Assembly: GCF_003096635.1 (NCBI RefSeq)
Contig: NZ_QEKV01000006.1
Location: forward strand, 51,011-115,010
Direction of reading: 5' to 3'
DNA: 64,000 nt
Source of the DNA: Ezakiella coagulans
Lineage (GTDB): Bacteria > Bacillota > Clostridia > Tissierellales > Peptoniphilaceae
The translations under genes were made by a program, and so were the position numbers. Under the pieces are notes generated by a model. It made no database searches. It was not told the origin of the DNA and saw nothing but the letters and a program-made list of their open reading frames with translations. Shown in pieces: positions 26,918 through 35,640 of this stretch (position 1 is the stretch's first letter; the number at the start of each line of letters is the position of its first letter).

Positions 26918-27163
26918 CTAATTAAGTTCAAAATCTTCATCATGAAGCTCATTGTCCTTGTAGTCGTTTGCAACAATCACTTCAAATTCTTTTTCCATAT
27001 TTGATAAATATTCATTGCATAACCTTATTAGTGACTTGGCCTCTTTAAAATACTCCATATTCTCACTTAGTGAAATATCATCATTTTCCATTTTTTCAAG
27101 CAATTCGTTAATCCTTGCGATGGATTTCTCATATGAAAAATCTTTATTTTGTTCCTTCGCCAT
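26918..27163 (-). CDS. xseB: exodeoxyribonuclease VII small subunit
   Basis: An 81-residue helical protein: SYEKSIARINELLEKMEN followed by ISLSENMEYFKEAKSLIRLC is the canonical XseB pattern. It partners XseA, with which it overlaps by one base. The C-terminal third is acidic and longer than usual. Confidence 0.93.
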   Translation of the reverse strand: MAKEQNKDFSYEKSIARINELLEKMENDDISLSENMEYFKEAKSLIRLCNEYLSNMEKEFEVIVANDYKDNELHDEDFELN

Positions 27164-28488
27164 TAGTCTATAACCTCCGTAATCTTGGAAACTATGGTCC
27201 TGTCCCCAACTCTTGTGTAAATTATATCTCCAACATTAATTTTCTTTACATCTTTTAACAGGATATCTTTGTCATTATAAGTAACAGAAAAACCTCTTGC
27301 AAACAATTTATTCAAATCGCTTGATGACAACCTTTTTTGAAGCAAATCTAGTCTAAGCTTATCCTTTTCAATTCTAAATTTTATCGAAGATTCGCTCCTA
27401 TATTCATATCCTTCAAGCAGATTAATGCCTTCGTCAATTTCATTTGATATTTCTCCTTTAAATGAATCCGCATACAAAGACAATTTATTCTTTTCATTGT
27501 TAATTACACCTTTTATTATTATATCAAGCCTCTTGTTTGTTGCATGCATCAAATCTTGAAGTTTGAAAAATTTGTTTTTAGGGCTTAGCTGCACAATATT
27601 TTTCTCAATCAAATTCGAAAGCCTGGATTCATTTTTCAGAGCCCTTTCCATTTGAGCGTTCAGCTTATCGTTAAGTTCTTTATTATGGCGTCTAACTTCT
27701 CTTATATCAGGAGTCAGTTCTTCAGCAGAAGCCGTAGGTGTATCGCATCTCTTGTCAGCGCAAAAATCACTAATAAAGAAATCCTCTGCGTGCCCAATAG
27801 CCGAAACAGTAGGATGTTTGCTTTTGACAATCCTTCTTGCAAGGGTTTCATCGTTAAAAACAGACAGCTCTTCATAGCTTCCACCACCTCTAGTTAAAAG
27901 AACAATATCTACATCTGTACCGTCAAAATAGTCAAAAGCTTCTATAATATCACGAACTGCATTAAAACCTTGAACCTGAACTGAGTACAATAGTAGTTTC
28001 ACAAAAGGATATCTTCTTTTGATGGTATTTAATACATCGTTAATAGCCGCTCCTCTGTCAGAGGTAATAATTCCAATCTTTTTAGGATAAGTAGGAATCG
28101 GTCTTTTTGTTAATTCGAAAACGCCTTCATCCGAAAGCTTTTCTTTTAAAGCCAAGAACTTTTTATATAGAGAGCCTTCTCCATCAATTGATATGCTATT
28201 TACAATTAACTGATATGTGCCGTTTTTTTCATAAACATCAATCTTTCCGACGAGAGTTACCAAATCTCCTTCTTTAAAAGGCACTTCTGAAAATTGTTCA
28301 TACATATCAAAAAATAGACATTTTATTCGAGAATCAAAATCTTTTATCTCAAAATATAAATTACCGCTTTTTGAAGGCTCTTTAAAAGCACAAACTTCCC
28401 CCTCGACTTTTACATTTTGAAGGAAAATGTCACTAAATACAATTGTTTTTATATATTTATTTATCTCGCTTACTGAAAAACTACGCAT
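27163..28488 (-). CDS. xseA: exodeoxyribonuclease VII large subunit
   Basis: A 441-residue single-strand exonuclease subunit. The N-terminal OB fold (VEGEVCAFKEPSKSGNLYFEIKD) is followed by the catalytic domain with IGIITSDRGAAINDVL, VQGFNAVRDII, DVDIVLLTRGGGSYEEL and CDTPTASAEELTPD, then a coiled coil and a short C-terminal segment (LARGFSVTY). It overlaps nusB by 8 bases. Confidence 0.96.
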   Translation of the reverse strand: MRSFSVSEINKYIKTIVFSDIFLQNVKVEGEVCAFKEPSKSGNLYFEIKDFDSRIKCLFFDMYEQFSEVPFKEGDLVTLVGKIDVYEKNGTYQLIVNSISIDGEGSLYKKFLALKEKLSDEGVFELTKRPIPTYPKKIGIITSDRGAAINDVLNTIKRRYPFVKLLLYSVQVQGFNAVRDIIEAFDYFDGTDVDIVLLTRGGGSYEELSVFNDETLARRIVKSKHPTVSAIGHAEDFFISDFCADKRCDTPTASAEELTPDIREVRRHNKELNDKLNAQMERALKNESRLSNLIEKNIVQLSPKNKFFKLQDLMHATNKRLDIIIKGVINNEKNKLSLYADSFKGEISNEIDEGINLLEGYEYRSESSIKFRIEKDKLRLDLLQKRLSSSDLNKLFARGFSVTYNDKDILLKDVKKINVGDIIYTRVGDRTIVSKITEVID

Positions 28489-28882
28489 TATCTGCCCTTA
28501 CAATATTTCCTAAAAACGAATTAATAAATTTATAATTTAGTTCGTCAGAATACTTCTTTGATACTTCCACTGCTTCATTTATAGCAACCTGATATGGCTG
28601 ATTTAAAATATAAATTTCAGTCAGAGCAGTTCGAATTATAGAAATATCTATTTTCGGAAGTTTTGACATCGGATAATTTTCACTGTTTTCTTCTACTATA
28701 AAATTTATTTTAAAATAATTATCTTTAAAGCCATTTACAAGCTCACATGTAAACGGCATCTTATCAATTTCAAAACCTTCGTTTTCTATTATATTATTAA
28801 ATATCTTTTCACTAAAATTATTTTGCAAATCCATTGCGTATAAAACTTTTACTGCAAGTTCACGTTGTATAATTCTATCCAT
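28481..28882 (-). CDS. nusB: transcription antitermination factor NusB
   Basis: A 133-residue all-helical RNA-binding protein that joins the rRNA antitermination complex. The N-terminus RELAVKVLYAMDLQ and the C-terminal YQVAINEAVEVSKKY and INSFLGNIVR are typical. It is the first gene after the terminator at 28895-28942, so it leads the long operon running down to ispH-rpsA, or is reached by read-through. Confidence 0.93.
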   Translation of the reverse strand: MDRIIQRELAVKVLYAMDLQNNFSEKIFNNIIENEGFEIDKMPFTCELVNGFKDNYFKINFIVEENSENYPMSKLPKIDISIIRTALTEIYILNQPYQVAINEAVEVSKKYSDELNYKFINSFLGNIVRADNA

Positions 28883-28894
28883 TTTTACCTCTAT

Positions 28895-28942
28895 AAAAAA
28901 TAGACCAACTCAAAAGATAATATCTAATTTGAGTCAGTCTAT
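28895..28942 (-). terminator. terminator between the Asp23 gene and nusB
   Basis: A 14-bp stem, with two G-U type pairs, brings TAGACTGACTCAAA together with TTTGAGTTGGTCTA, and TTTTTTATAG follows on the minus strand. No clear separate promoter for nusB is visible after it, so it may act as a partial terminator. Confidence 0.8.
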
Positions 28943-28955
28943 AGTATTCTAAGAA

Positions 28956-29330
28956 TTAATTTTTCTTATCTAAAGCATTCTTGTTAACGGCGAGGCCTGT
29001 AACTATTACATTTACCTCCCTAACATTAAGACCTGTCATACTTTCAACATTCAATTTAATGTTAGATTGTACCTTTCTGGACACTTCTTCAATCATAGAA
29101 CCATAAACCAATTCTAATGATATTTCAATAACTACATCACCTTCAGTCGATTCAACTTTGACTCCTTGGGCTTGTTTAGTCTTAGAAAAAATATCTGTAA
29201 TCGTTGCAGTGACATTTTTAGTGATTTTAGAAACACCTTCTATCTCTTCTGCAGCAATGATTGCAATATTACCAATTACATTTTCAGTAATTGTAACTTT
29301 GCCTTCACCTATGCGAATACTGTTATCCAT
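28956..29330 (-). CDS. Asp23/Gls24 family envelope stress protein
   Basis: A 124-residue Asp23 (YqhY-like) protein. Characteristic segments are GEGKVTITENVIGNIAIIAAEEI and the C-terminal VREVNVIVTGLAV. Proteins of this family lie next to accBC or nusB in Firmicutes and have been linked to cell envelope stress or lipid metabolism. It follows the CD1247-type gene by 12 bases and precedes nusB, with a terminator between. Confidence 0.9.
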   Translation of the reverse strand: MDNSIRIGEGKVTITENVIGNIAIIAAEEIEGVSKITKNVTATITDIFSKTKQAQGVKVESTEGDVVIEISLELVYGSMIEEVSRKVQSNIKLNVESMTGLNVREVNVIVTGLAVNKNALDKKN

Positions 29331-29342
29331 ATCAATCTCTCC

Positions 29343-29690
29343 TTAAAATTCATCGTCCTCATCGTCATCATCTTGATCTTCATCCCAATCATCCAACCAA
29401 TCATCACTGTAATCGGTATAAGAATCATCTTCATCATCATCAAAATCGTCATCATCCCAAAGATCGTCATTTTCAAAAATCATTTCAAGATCCGACAAAT
29501 CATCATCTACCATATTAACATATTCCTCTAACTGATTGAAATCAGTTTGAAGAATATTTAATTCGTCAGAAACCATCTCAAGACAATCGAGAATTCCACT
29601 TATAAGCTTGTTTTCATCTTTGGATTCATCTAGTTTGAATCCTTCGGCCAAGCCTTTTAAATATGAAACTTTCTTAACTAAATCTTGCAT
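29343..29690 (-). CDS. CD1247 N-terminal domain protein with highly acidic tail
   Basis: A 115-residue protein. Residues 1-60 (VKKVSYLKGLAEGFKLDESK) match the CD1247-type N-terminal domain found in clostridia. The last 45 residues are almost entirely Asp and Glu with some Trp and Tyr (DDDDFDDDEDD and similar). No function is established. It is placed between efp and the Asp23 gene. Confidence 0.75.
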   Translation of the reverse strand: MQDLVKKVSYLKGLAEGFKLDESKDENKLISGILDCLEMVSDELNILQTDFNQLEEYVNMVDDDLSDLEMIFENDDLWDDDDFDDDEDDSYTDYSDDWLDDWDEDQDDDDEDDEF

Positions 29691-29702
29691 TTAATTAACC
29701 TC

Positions 29703-30260
29703 CTATACTCTTGATAAATATTCTCCTGAACGTGTATCAATTTTTATTATGTCACCATTATCAACGAATAATGGAACTTGCAATGTATATCCTGTTTCAA
29801 CAGTTGCCGGCTTTGAGGCACTTCCTGATGTGTCACCCTTTAATCCCGGTTCAGTGTGTGTAACTTCGAGCTCAACAAAGTTAGGTGCTTCAACTTCAAA
29901 TGGTTTACCTTCGAAGAATCTTACAAGAACATTGTCATTTTCACGAATGAATTGTAAAGCTTCTTCAACTTCTTCGTGTCCAAGTGGAAGTTGTTCATAA
30001 CTTTCAGTATCCATGAAGAAATATAAATCTCCATCTTGATATAGGTATTGCATTTCTTTTGTTTCAATACTTGCTTTTTCAAATCTTTCTGTAGGGTTAA
30101 AATTCATTTCACGAGTTCCACCCTTGACAACATTTCTAATCTTAGTGCTTACAAAAGCTGCTCCTTTTCCCGGTTTAACATGTTGGAAATCTAAAATTTG
30201 ATAAACATCTCCATCCATTACAAAAGTTACGCCTTTACGAAATTCACCTGCTGATATCAT
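29703..30260 (-). CDS. efp: elongation factor P
   Basis: A 185-residue tRNA-shaped factor that relieves ribosome stalling at proline runs. The modification loop reads [10 protein letters not shown], with Lys32 at the position modified in B. subtilis EF-P. The C-terminus carries [17 protein letters not shown]. It has its own promoter about 110 bp upstream and starts the short efp-CD1247-Asp23 unit. Confidence 0.97.
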   Translation of the reverse strand: MISAGEFRKGVTFVMDGDVYQILDFQHVKPGKGAAFVSTKIRNVVKGGTREMNFNPTERFEKASIETKEMQYLYQDGDLYFFMDTESYEQLPLGHEEVEEALQFIRENDNVLVRFFEGKPFEVEAPNFVELEVTHTEPGLKGDTSGSASKPATVETGYTLQVPLFVDNGDIIKIDTRSGEYLSRV

Positions 30261-30366
30261 ATTTACCTCCTCAAATTAAGACTCAATAGTAAATTTAGAA
30301 TTTGAGCCTATATACGATAATGCTCAACAGATGTCATTCACCTATTAAGCAGTCAATTCTAAATAT

Positions 30367-30395
30367 ATTATACACTAAATTTTAAAAATTTTCAA
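30367..30395 (-). promoter_or_regulatory. sigma-A promoter of efp
   Basis: On the minus strand TTGAAA (30390-30395) and TATAAT (30367-30372) are 17 bp apart. The leader of about 100 bases to the efp start holds no obvious riboswitch. Confidence 0.75.
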
Positions 30396-30411
30396 TATTT
30401 CATTAAATTTT

Positions 30412-31311
30412 TTAGTGAAATGATTTAATATCAAACGAATAAAGACTTCTAATGTTTTCGAGCATTCTAAAATAAAGATTTGAGTTTTGATTTTCTTCTA
30501 TGACATCCAAGTTTGTAATTGAATTTGCAATAATCTTACCATTTAAATTAACACCATTATTTTCAATATTTCCTGTAGTTAATAAAAGGCACTGTAACGT
30601 AACAGCGTCACCATTTTTTTCAATTTCAACATCTCCATCTGAAACTATTAGAGGCTTTAAAGATGTATTGTTACTCGGTATAATTTTTATTTTACATCCC
30701 TTAAAATGGATATATACTAAATCTGTATTAACAGGTTTCAATACCTGTTTATTTGTATCGTCATCTAAAATATAAAGATAATCACTGTCATATTTGATTG
30801 TAAGATTTTTATCTATAAAAGAATAGAAAGACATAAAATCTGTATATATGAGCTTTAATTTCTCACCTCCGAAGAGTTCTTCTTTAAATTCATTTGGAAT
30901 ATTATATTTATCAAATTCATCTAAAAGTAAATATGATCTAGATGTATAAAAGATTTCTGGTATAAGATATATTACTGATGTGTATGTATTTCTATTGCCA
31001 TCATATACACTTAGAGATATCGAATTATTAAATCTTTTCGATGCAATGAATCTTAAATTATCATTTGAAAAGATAATTGAAGTTTTATTCTTGTGTTTGT
31101 AATAATAAAACCGTTCTGCTGCTTTATCCTTAGATTCAAGATTTTCTAAAAGAATGGAATAACAATCTAGATAGTTTTGATATTCCCTATCATAATTTTC
31201 TGTAATTAATCTATTTAAGCTTGTATTTTCAATTATATACACTATAAGAGTTGATATTATTAACAAAAATAGTATAACTCCATACAAAATAAAACCTCTA
31301 AAATTCTTCAT
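30412..31311 (-). CDS. hypothetical membrane-anchored protein, last gene of the pilus-like operon
   Basis: A 299-residue protein not recognised by family. Residues 8-28 form one N-terminal membrane helix (FILYGVILFLLIISTLIVYI); the rest is mixed soluble sequence with beta-strand character towards the end. The N-terminus lacks the KGFxxxE prepilin signature, but the layout (short positive N-terminus, one helix, extracellular domain) resembles PilX-like minor pilus components. It overlaps the preceding prepilin-like gene by 14 bases, so it is probably expressed and used with that operon. Confidence 0.7.
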   Translation of the reverse strand: MKNFRGFILYGVILFLLIISTLIVYIIENTSLNRLITENYDREYQNYLDCYSILLENLESKDKAAERFYYYKHKNKTSIIFSNDNLRFIASKRFNNSISLSVYDGNRNTYTSVIYLIPEIFYTSRSYLLLDEFDKYNIPNEFKEELFGGEKLKLIYTDFMSFYSFIDKNLTIKYDSDYLYILDDDTNKQVLKPVNTDLVYIHFKGCKIKIIPSNNTSLKPLIVSDGDVEIEKNGDAVTLQCLLLTTGNIENNGVNLNGKIIANSITNLDVIEENQNSNLYFRMLENIRSLYSFDIKSFH

Positions 31312-31834
31312 AGTTAAAAATCCTCATATAGTCAATATATTCATCGGTCTCATTTTTTAGGTAGATTTTAAGAGTATTATCTTCAATAGTGAGTTTAAAA
31401 TCAGAAATATCTGAATCAATTTTGTTTGTGTCTTTATTGAGTATTTTTATGAAGAAGTTTTTAAGTTCGTCAGGTCTTAAGCCATAGTCATTTTTAGCTT
31501 TGTAATAAACAGAATTATTATCAAATCTAAAATAAAAATAGTCGTATTTGTTATTTCTTTTTATATTACAAAACATAATAACATCTCCGAGCTCTTTATT
31601 TTTAAAAATTAAATCGGCATTCTCTGAAAATTTTTTGATATACATTCCAACTGAAGACAGCCTTACACCTCTCGACACATTTTCATCCATTCTAAATAAA
31701 TTTCTGAAAATATTGTTTCCAGATGAATAAAAAGTATATATTAAAATTGAAATTACAATAAGTGCAATTATAATTTCCAAAACACTAAATGCCTTTACTT
31801 TCTTTTTTTGTCCTTTTATCGATTGAAAACACAT
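31298..31834 (-). CDS. prepilin-like protein (PilW/GspJ position)
   Basis: About 178 residues. A short basic leader ends in KVKA, followed by FSVLEIIIALIVISILIYTF: the prepilin methylation site with Glu at +5 and a hydrophobic helix. The -1 residue is Ala rather than Gly. The start is uncertain: ATG at 31834 has AAAGGA upstream, and ATG at 31858 would add eight residues. It overlaps genes on both sides. It likely forms part of the pilus tip complex with the two preceding small pilins; which minor pilin it corresponds to is inferred from gene order. Confidence 0.75.
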   Translation of the reverse strand: MCFQSIKGQKKKVKAFSVLEIIIALIVISILIYTFYSSGNNIFRNLFRMDENVSRGVRLSSVGMYIKKFSENADLIFKNKELGDVIMFCNIKRNNKYDYFYFRFDNNSVYYKAKNDYGLRPDELKNFFIKILNKDTNKIDSDISDFKLTIEDNTLKIYLKNETDEYIDYMRIFNYEEF

Positions 31835-32180
31835 ACTTATACTCTTTTCCTTTGACATCTTTCAAAGTCATTTCATACTTTATATATCTGCTTTTTTCCT
31901 CTATTTTATCAACACTTATCTCAATGTTATTATCATTTTTAATCTTCTCAAAATCAATAAGTTGCCCATTCGAAGACGATTTCTCAATAATTTCTCTTGC
32001 AACAGCCATTAGCTCACTTCTATGTTTTGTTTCACGTATATTATTGTTTGAAAAATTTGAATAGACCCCAAAATATGCTATAAAAATTGATATTATAGCA
32101 ATACTTATTATTATTTCAATTATTGCAAAACCTTTAACTTTAACTTTAATTTTATTTTTATTTTTCTTTTTCTTTTTCAT
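31785..32180 (-). CDS. prepilin-like protein (PilV/GspI position)
   Basis: A 131-residue protein with an unusually lysine-rich leader (MKKKKKNKNKIKVKVKG) before FAIIEIIISIAIISIFIAYF. This is the one prepilin of the four with the classical Gly at -1. Glu at +5 is present. The rest is a short soluble domain ending in KRTKKESKGI. It overlaps its neighbours by 4 and 50 bases. Confidence 0.8.
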   Translation of the reverse strand: MKKKKKNKNKIKVKVKGFAIIEIIISIAIISIFIAYFGVYSNFSNNNIRETKHRSELMAVAREIIEKSSSNGQLIDFEKIKNDNNIEISVDKIEEKSRYIKYEMTLKDVKGKEYKYVFSIDKRTKKESKGI

Positions 32181-32623
32181 TTTCTATCATACAAATTTAC
32201 CTTTCCTGTTACCGGCTCAACAGTAATATAATATTCGTTTTTATTCATTCCATATAAATATATAGTCCCTGCTATAGAGGTGGCTCCCGTTTTTGTAAAT
32301 TGAATGCTGTCTTTACACCTTGCAATTAAAGGATGCGGCAAAGTTGCAATACATTTTTTTACTCTCCCATTTTTATTTTTATATGACATAAAAAATTCTG
32401 TCTCGTCCTTTGAAATATATACTCTTACAGTTGTAAATTCAGCTATTGCTGTCTTTCTAGCAAAGTTTAACTTATTCACTACATTTCTAAGAGCTGCTTT
32501 TTCACGATAATTCCTGTAGGAATTGAATCCAAAAGAGAATATCCCGACTATAATTGAAATAATAAACAGAAAAATCAAAACCTCTATAAGAGAAAATGCT
32601 TTAATCTTTTTTGAAAATTTCAT
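32177..32623 (-). CDS. prepilin-like protein (GspH/FimT-like)
   Basis: A 148-residue protein. The leader MKFSKKIKA is followed by FSLIEVLIFLFIISIIVGIF with Glu at +5, then a helix with NKLNFARKTAIAEFTTVRVYI. That pattern of a GspH-type pseudopilin (RxxAIxxxxxV after the helix) is clear. The -1 residue is Ala. It overlaps the PilO-like gene by 23 bases. Confidence 0.82.
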   Translation of the reverse strand: MKFSKKIKAFSLIEVLIFLFIISIIVGIFSFGFNSYRNYREKAALRNVVNKLNFARKTAIAEFTTVRVYISKDETEFFMSYKNKNGRVKKCIATLPHPLIARCKDSIQFTKTGATSIAGTIYLYGMNKNEYYITVEPVTGKVNLYDRK

Positions 32624-33926
32624 ATGGATTATCCGTTTTCATAAAATATGATGGATTATATATATAAAAATCTGTATTAATCTTATTTAATCTCATAAAT
32701 TCTTCCTTATTTTTATTGTTATAAATTTTCATCAAAGAATCAATTGTTTTTGCGTCGAACGTTGAAACAGAGTATATTTGATTCACCCATGGTTTATTAT
32801 TTAAAATATCATCTTTGATTGATATAATACCATTTGAAATAGAGAAATGCTTTCTGGAATCGCTCTCAAGCTTTAAAGAAAATCCTTTTATAAAAACAGG
32901 AAATTCTAAATTAATTAAATCGTAAAATACTTTGCCATCTTTAAAACTCGGATTTATCTTTTGAATTTTTGAGTGCGAATCAATAACTTCCAACTTTAAA
33001 TTCGGCAAGCTTCCGGCAAGTGAGTCAAAATCAAATGAAATAACTGAATCTGTCACCCAAACAATTCTGTTAAATTTATTAAATTCCATCTCCAGCTCTC
33101 CTACTTCTTCTGCTGAATTGTATGCATTTAAAATCACAGTTTCATTTGAATTATCTTCCCTTTTGATAAAGTCGTATGTTACCCCTTGATTTATAGGAGA
33201 GAATAAAAAATTTTCATTTTTAAAATCAACGAATTCAAAATCGACTAACTGCGTCTTTTTTTCATTAATTTCTACAGCACCGTTGTGAGAAGAGCTAAAA
33301 CTTTCTTTTTTTTGCTCGTCGTTCTTCTCCTCGTCTTTTTCTTTGCCTTCTCCGTCTTTTTCTTCTTCATCATCTGAAACGTCATCAGAAGACTCTATTC
33401 CAATATTGTCTATAACAATATTTCTTAATCCATAATACTGATCCATAAGAAATATGTTTTTGATATCAGCTTCCCAACCGTAATCCTTTTTAGAAATATT
33501 TAAACTTGTGAGATTATGTGAAGCATTATCCAATATATCATAAAAAGCTTTTATATCCTCAAAGATTAACTTTGTTTCAACTTCGTACGGATAAATAACT
33601 TCATCGTTATCAAGTTGTTTAGGCATAATATTCCCATATTTAAACTTTTTATTGATAAGCTTTTCAGTAAAGAAATCTATATAATTATCATATTCTTTTA
33701 TTTCCGTTGCTGTATTGTATTCCAATTCATCACTTTCTGTGCTATCTTCAGCTAGCTCAGATATTGCTTCATTTTTTTCTTTTATGCCTTCTTCCATAGC
33801 TTCAATCTCATTTAAACTGGGTTTAATAACAAGTGAATAAATAACAATTGCAGATAACAGAAATAATATCGGTATGATAATTTTTATGATTTGCTTTAAA
33901 CTTAAATCTTCATTAAAATTAATCAT
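32601..33926 (-). CDS. PilO/GspM-like inner-membrane protein
   Basis: A 441-residue protein with one N-terminal membrane helix (about 12-32, IIKIIIPILFLLSAIVIYSL), then a coiled coil (NEIEAMEEGIKEKNEAISEL) and a domain around 75-165 that could be the PilO fold. A low-complexity acidic and lysine-rich stretch lies near 175-212, and a long C-terminal region is not recognised. Assignment rests on topology and on its place between the GspL/PilN-like gene and the pilins. It is much longer than ordinary PilO (about 200 residues). Confidence 0.6.
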   Translation of the reverse strand: MINFNEDLSLKQIIKIIIPILFLLSAIVIYSLVIKPSLNEIEAMEEGIKEKNEAISELAEDSTESDELEYNTATEIKEYDNYIDFFTEKLINKKFKYGNIMPKQLDNDEVIYPYEVETKLIFEDIKAFYDILDNASHNLTSLNISKKDYGWEADIKNIFLMDQYYGLRNIVIDNIGIESSDDVSDDEEEKDGEGKEKDEEKNDEQKKESFSSSHNGAVEINEKKTQLVDFEFVDFKNENFLFSPINQGVTYDFIKREDNSNETVILNAYNSAEEVGELEMEFNKFNRIVWVTDSVISFDFDSLAGSLPNLKLEVIDSHSKIQKINPSFKDGKVFYDLINLEFPVFIKGFSLKLESDSRKHFSISNGIISIKDDILNNKPWVNQIYSVSTFDAKTIDSLMKIYNNKNKEEFMRLNKINTDFYIYNPSYFMKTDNPYEIFKKD

Positions 33927-35205
33927 TTTTCGACCTCATTTTATACAAAAATCCATCTTTATATGGCGTTTTCTTAACAATTTCAAAATTATCTATTTTT
34001 AGTCCATCATCTGCAATAATAGTAAATTGTATTATCTTCCCTTCGACACTTAAATCTTTGATAGAGTATTTTGAAACAAGTTGATTTAAAGTAGATTTAA
34101 TATTGTTTATATCAGCAAAATCATATTGTGCTACAAATCCATTGTATGAATCATTCAATTTCTGAACTTCTTCATTTTCGCTTTTTATAGCATTAATCTT
34201 AGAAAAATCTTCTTCGTATTTATTTGAAAGCGTAATATATTCGTTTTTAATATCCTCGCATCTTTCACTGATAGTAACTGCTTTAAATGCTGTAAAAATC
34301 AGTATTACAAGCGGAATTAAATAGTACAAAACAAGAAAATAATCAAGTTTTTTCCCAATTCTTTCATTCTCTTCATTAAAAATTATTAAAGGAGTCTTTG
34401 ATGATTCCCTTGAAATAAATTCAAAAATATCATTCGAAATATTAATTTTTTTAAATACCAGAGTTTGCAAATACTCTTCGATATTTTCTGCTCTTTTCTC
34501 AAAAGTCAAAAAATTAAAATTTGCATTTTCCGTAGATTTAAGCTCCGATTTTATATGGCCCACCGTCGAAAGAAGTGTTCCCAAATCGCCCATTTCAACC
34601 GACTTTTGTTCCTCATAATCATATGAGTCTTCGTTATTATTTAAAATGCGATTTTTATAGGAGAAATTCGAAAACTCACCTGCTCTGAAAAGATAATAAA
34701 AATAAACTTGATCTCCAAAAAACATGTAGACATCTGTTGCATTATTTTTCTGTGCAGAAGATGCACAAACCTCTAACAATTCACACAATAAAACATCTGC
34801 CGACATTTCTTTTGAAACTTTAGACAGTATACTGTTGTTTCTTTTTTTGCGGCAGACTATAGCTTTGTAATCATTTTGGCTTAGAATCCTACCCTCATAT
34901 TCCTCAGTGTCTACCTTTTTATATAAGTAATTATCTAAATCTGTTTTATTATTTATGCCTGAAATTTCTTTAACTTCATCATAACTTGTCGGAAATAACA
35001 CTTTCATACTAGGGTCTATGTAATATAAAAACACCTTTTTCTTATTTAATTTTTTTATAACCTTATTTATCAATATACTTAGTTTATCATATATAAAACT
35101 TCCCTTTGAGTCAACAAAAGAAAATGGCGGGTTATAAATCTTCATTCCATCTTCATAATAAGATATAAAGTTATTGGTTAATAAAATTATTTCCTCTTTA
35201 TTCAT
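33919..35205 (-). CDS. GspL/PilN-like pilus assembly protein
   Basis: A 428-residue protein. Residues 1-285 are predicted cytoplasmic with no clear actin-like motif. One membrane helix lies at about 289-310 (FLVLYYLIPLVILIFTAF), followed by a coiled coil and a small domain near 360-420 (STLNQLVSKYSIKDLSVEGKIIQFTI) of PilN/ferredoxin-like type. A cytoplasmic domain, single helix and PilN-like outer domain is the GspL plan, as if PilM and PilN were joined. It overlaps the PilO-like gene by 8 bases and the peptidase gene by 4. The function is inferred from architecture. Confidence 0.6.
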   Translation of the reverse strand: MNKEEIILLTNNFISYYEDGMKIYNPPFSFVDSKGSFIYDKLSILINKVIKKLNKKKVFLYYIDPSMKVLFPTSYDEVKEISGINNKTDLDNYLYKKVDTEEYEGRILSQNDYKAIVCRKKRNNSILSKVSKEMSADVLLCELLEVCASSAQKNNATDVYMFFGDQVYFYYLFRAGEFSNFSYKNRILNNNEDSYDYEEQKSVEMGDLGTLLSTVGHIKSELKSTENANFNFLTFEKRAENIEEYLQTLVFKKINISNDIFEFISRESSKTPLIIFNEENERIGKKLDYFLVLYYLIPLVILIFTAFKAVTISERCEDIKNEYITLSNKYEEDFSKINAIKSENEEVQKLNDSYNGFVAQYDFADINNIKSTLNQLVSKYSIKDLSVEGKIIQFTIIADDGLKIDNFEIVKKTPYKDGFLYKMRSKND

Positions 35206-35633
35206 ATTAGTCTCCTTATAATCAGAATTACTTCTGATACGAAGTATATGGGATACATTGGTGTTCTGCCTTTAAATCTTTTATAAAATAACAAACTGAA
35301 TACAAGTGCCAAAATTAAGTGTGAGAACCAAAATACTAAAAAATCTTGGACTCTTAAAGATATAAGTTGCATCGAAACAAATATTACGTCCGCTTCTCCT
35401 AATAATTCTCTTTTTCTTATAAATAAAAAATAAACAAAAATGACAGCAGAAGCTAATATTAATCTTTCAAATATTAAAATTTTGTAACCATTAATAAAAT
35501 TTATAAAAAAAGAAACGACTTGCCAAAATAAAATTCCGACAAGTAATTTCAATCTTATAGAACTGTTTTTAAAATCTTCAAATGAAGAAACTAATAACAA
35601 AATTGCTATTATAACTTTTGAAACCAAATACAT
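35202..35633 (-). CDS. prepilin peptidase (A24 family), short form
   Basis: A 143-residue multi-helix membrane protein. The two catalytic aspartates of the A24 family can be placed: D20 in SSFEDFKNSSI and D82 in LLGEADVIF, where the GxGD motif reads GEAD. The N-terminal methylase domain with its CxxC pairs, present in PilD and ComC, is missing. Substrates should be the four prepilins of this operon. The start is set at ATG 35633, just after the major pilin gene; the longer frame would run into that gene. Confidence 0.75.
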   Translation of the reverse strand: MYLVSKVIIAILLLVSSFEDFKNSSIRLKLLVGILFWQVVSFFINFINGYKILIFERLILASAVIFVYFLFIRKRELLGEADVIFVSMQLISLRVQDFLVFWFSHLILALVFSLLFYKRFKGRTPMYPIYFVSEVILIIRRLI

Positions 35634-35640
35634 AGTTTTA

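Noticed and set aside
29360..29480. GAT-rich repeated tract as a DNA repeat
   Set aside because: It codes for the Asp-rich tail of the CD1247-type protein; the codons vary and there is no regular repeat unit.
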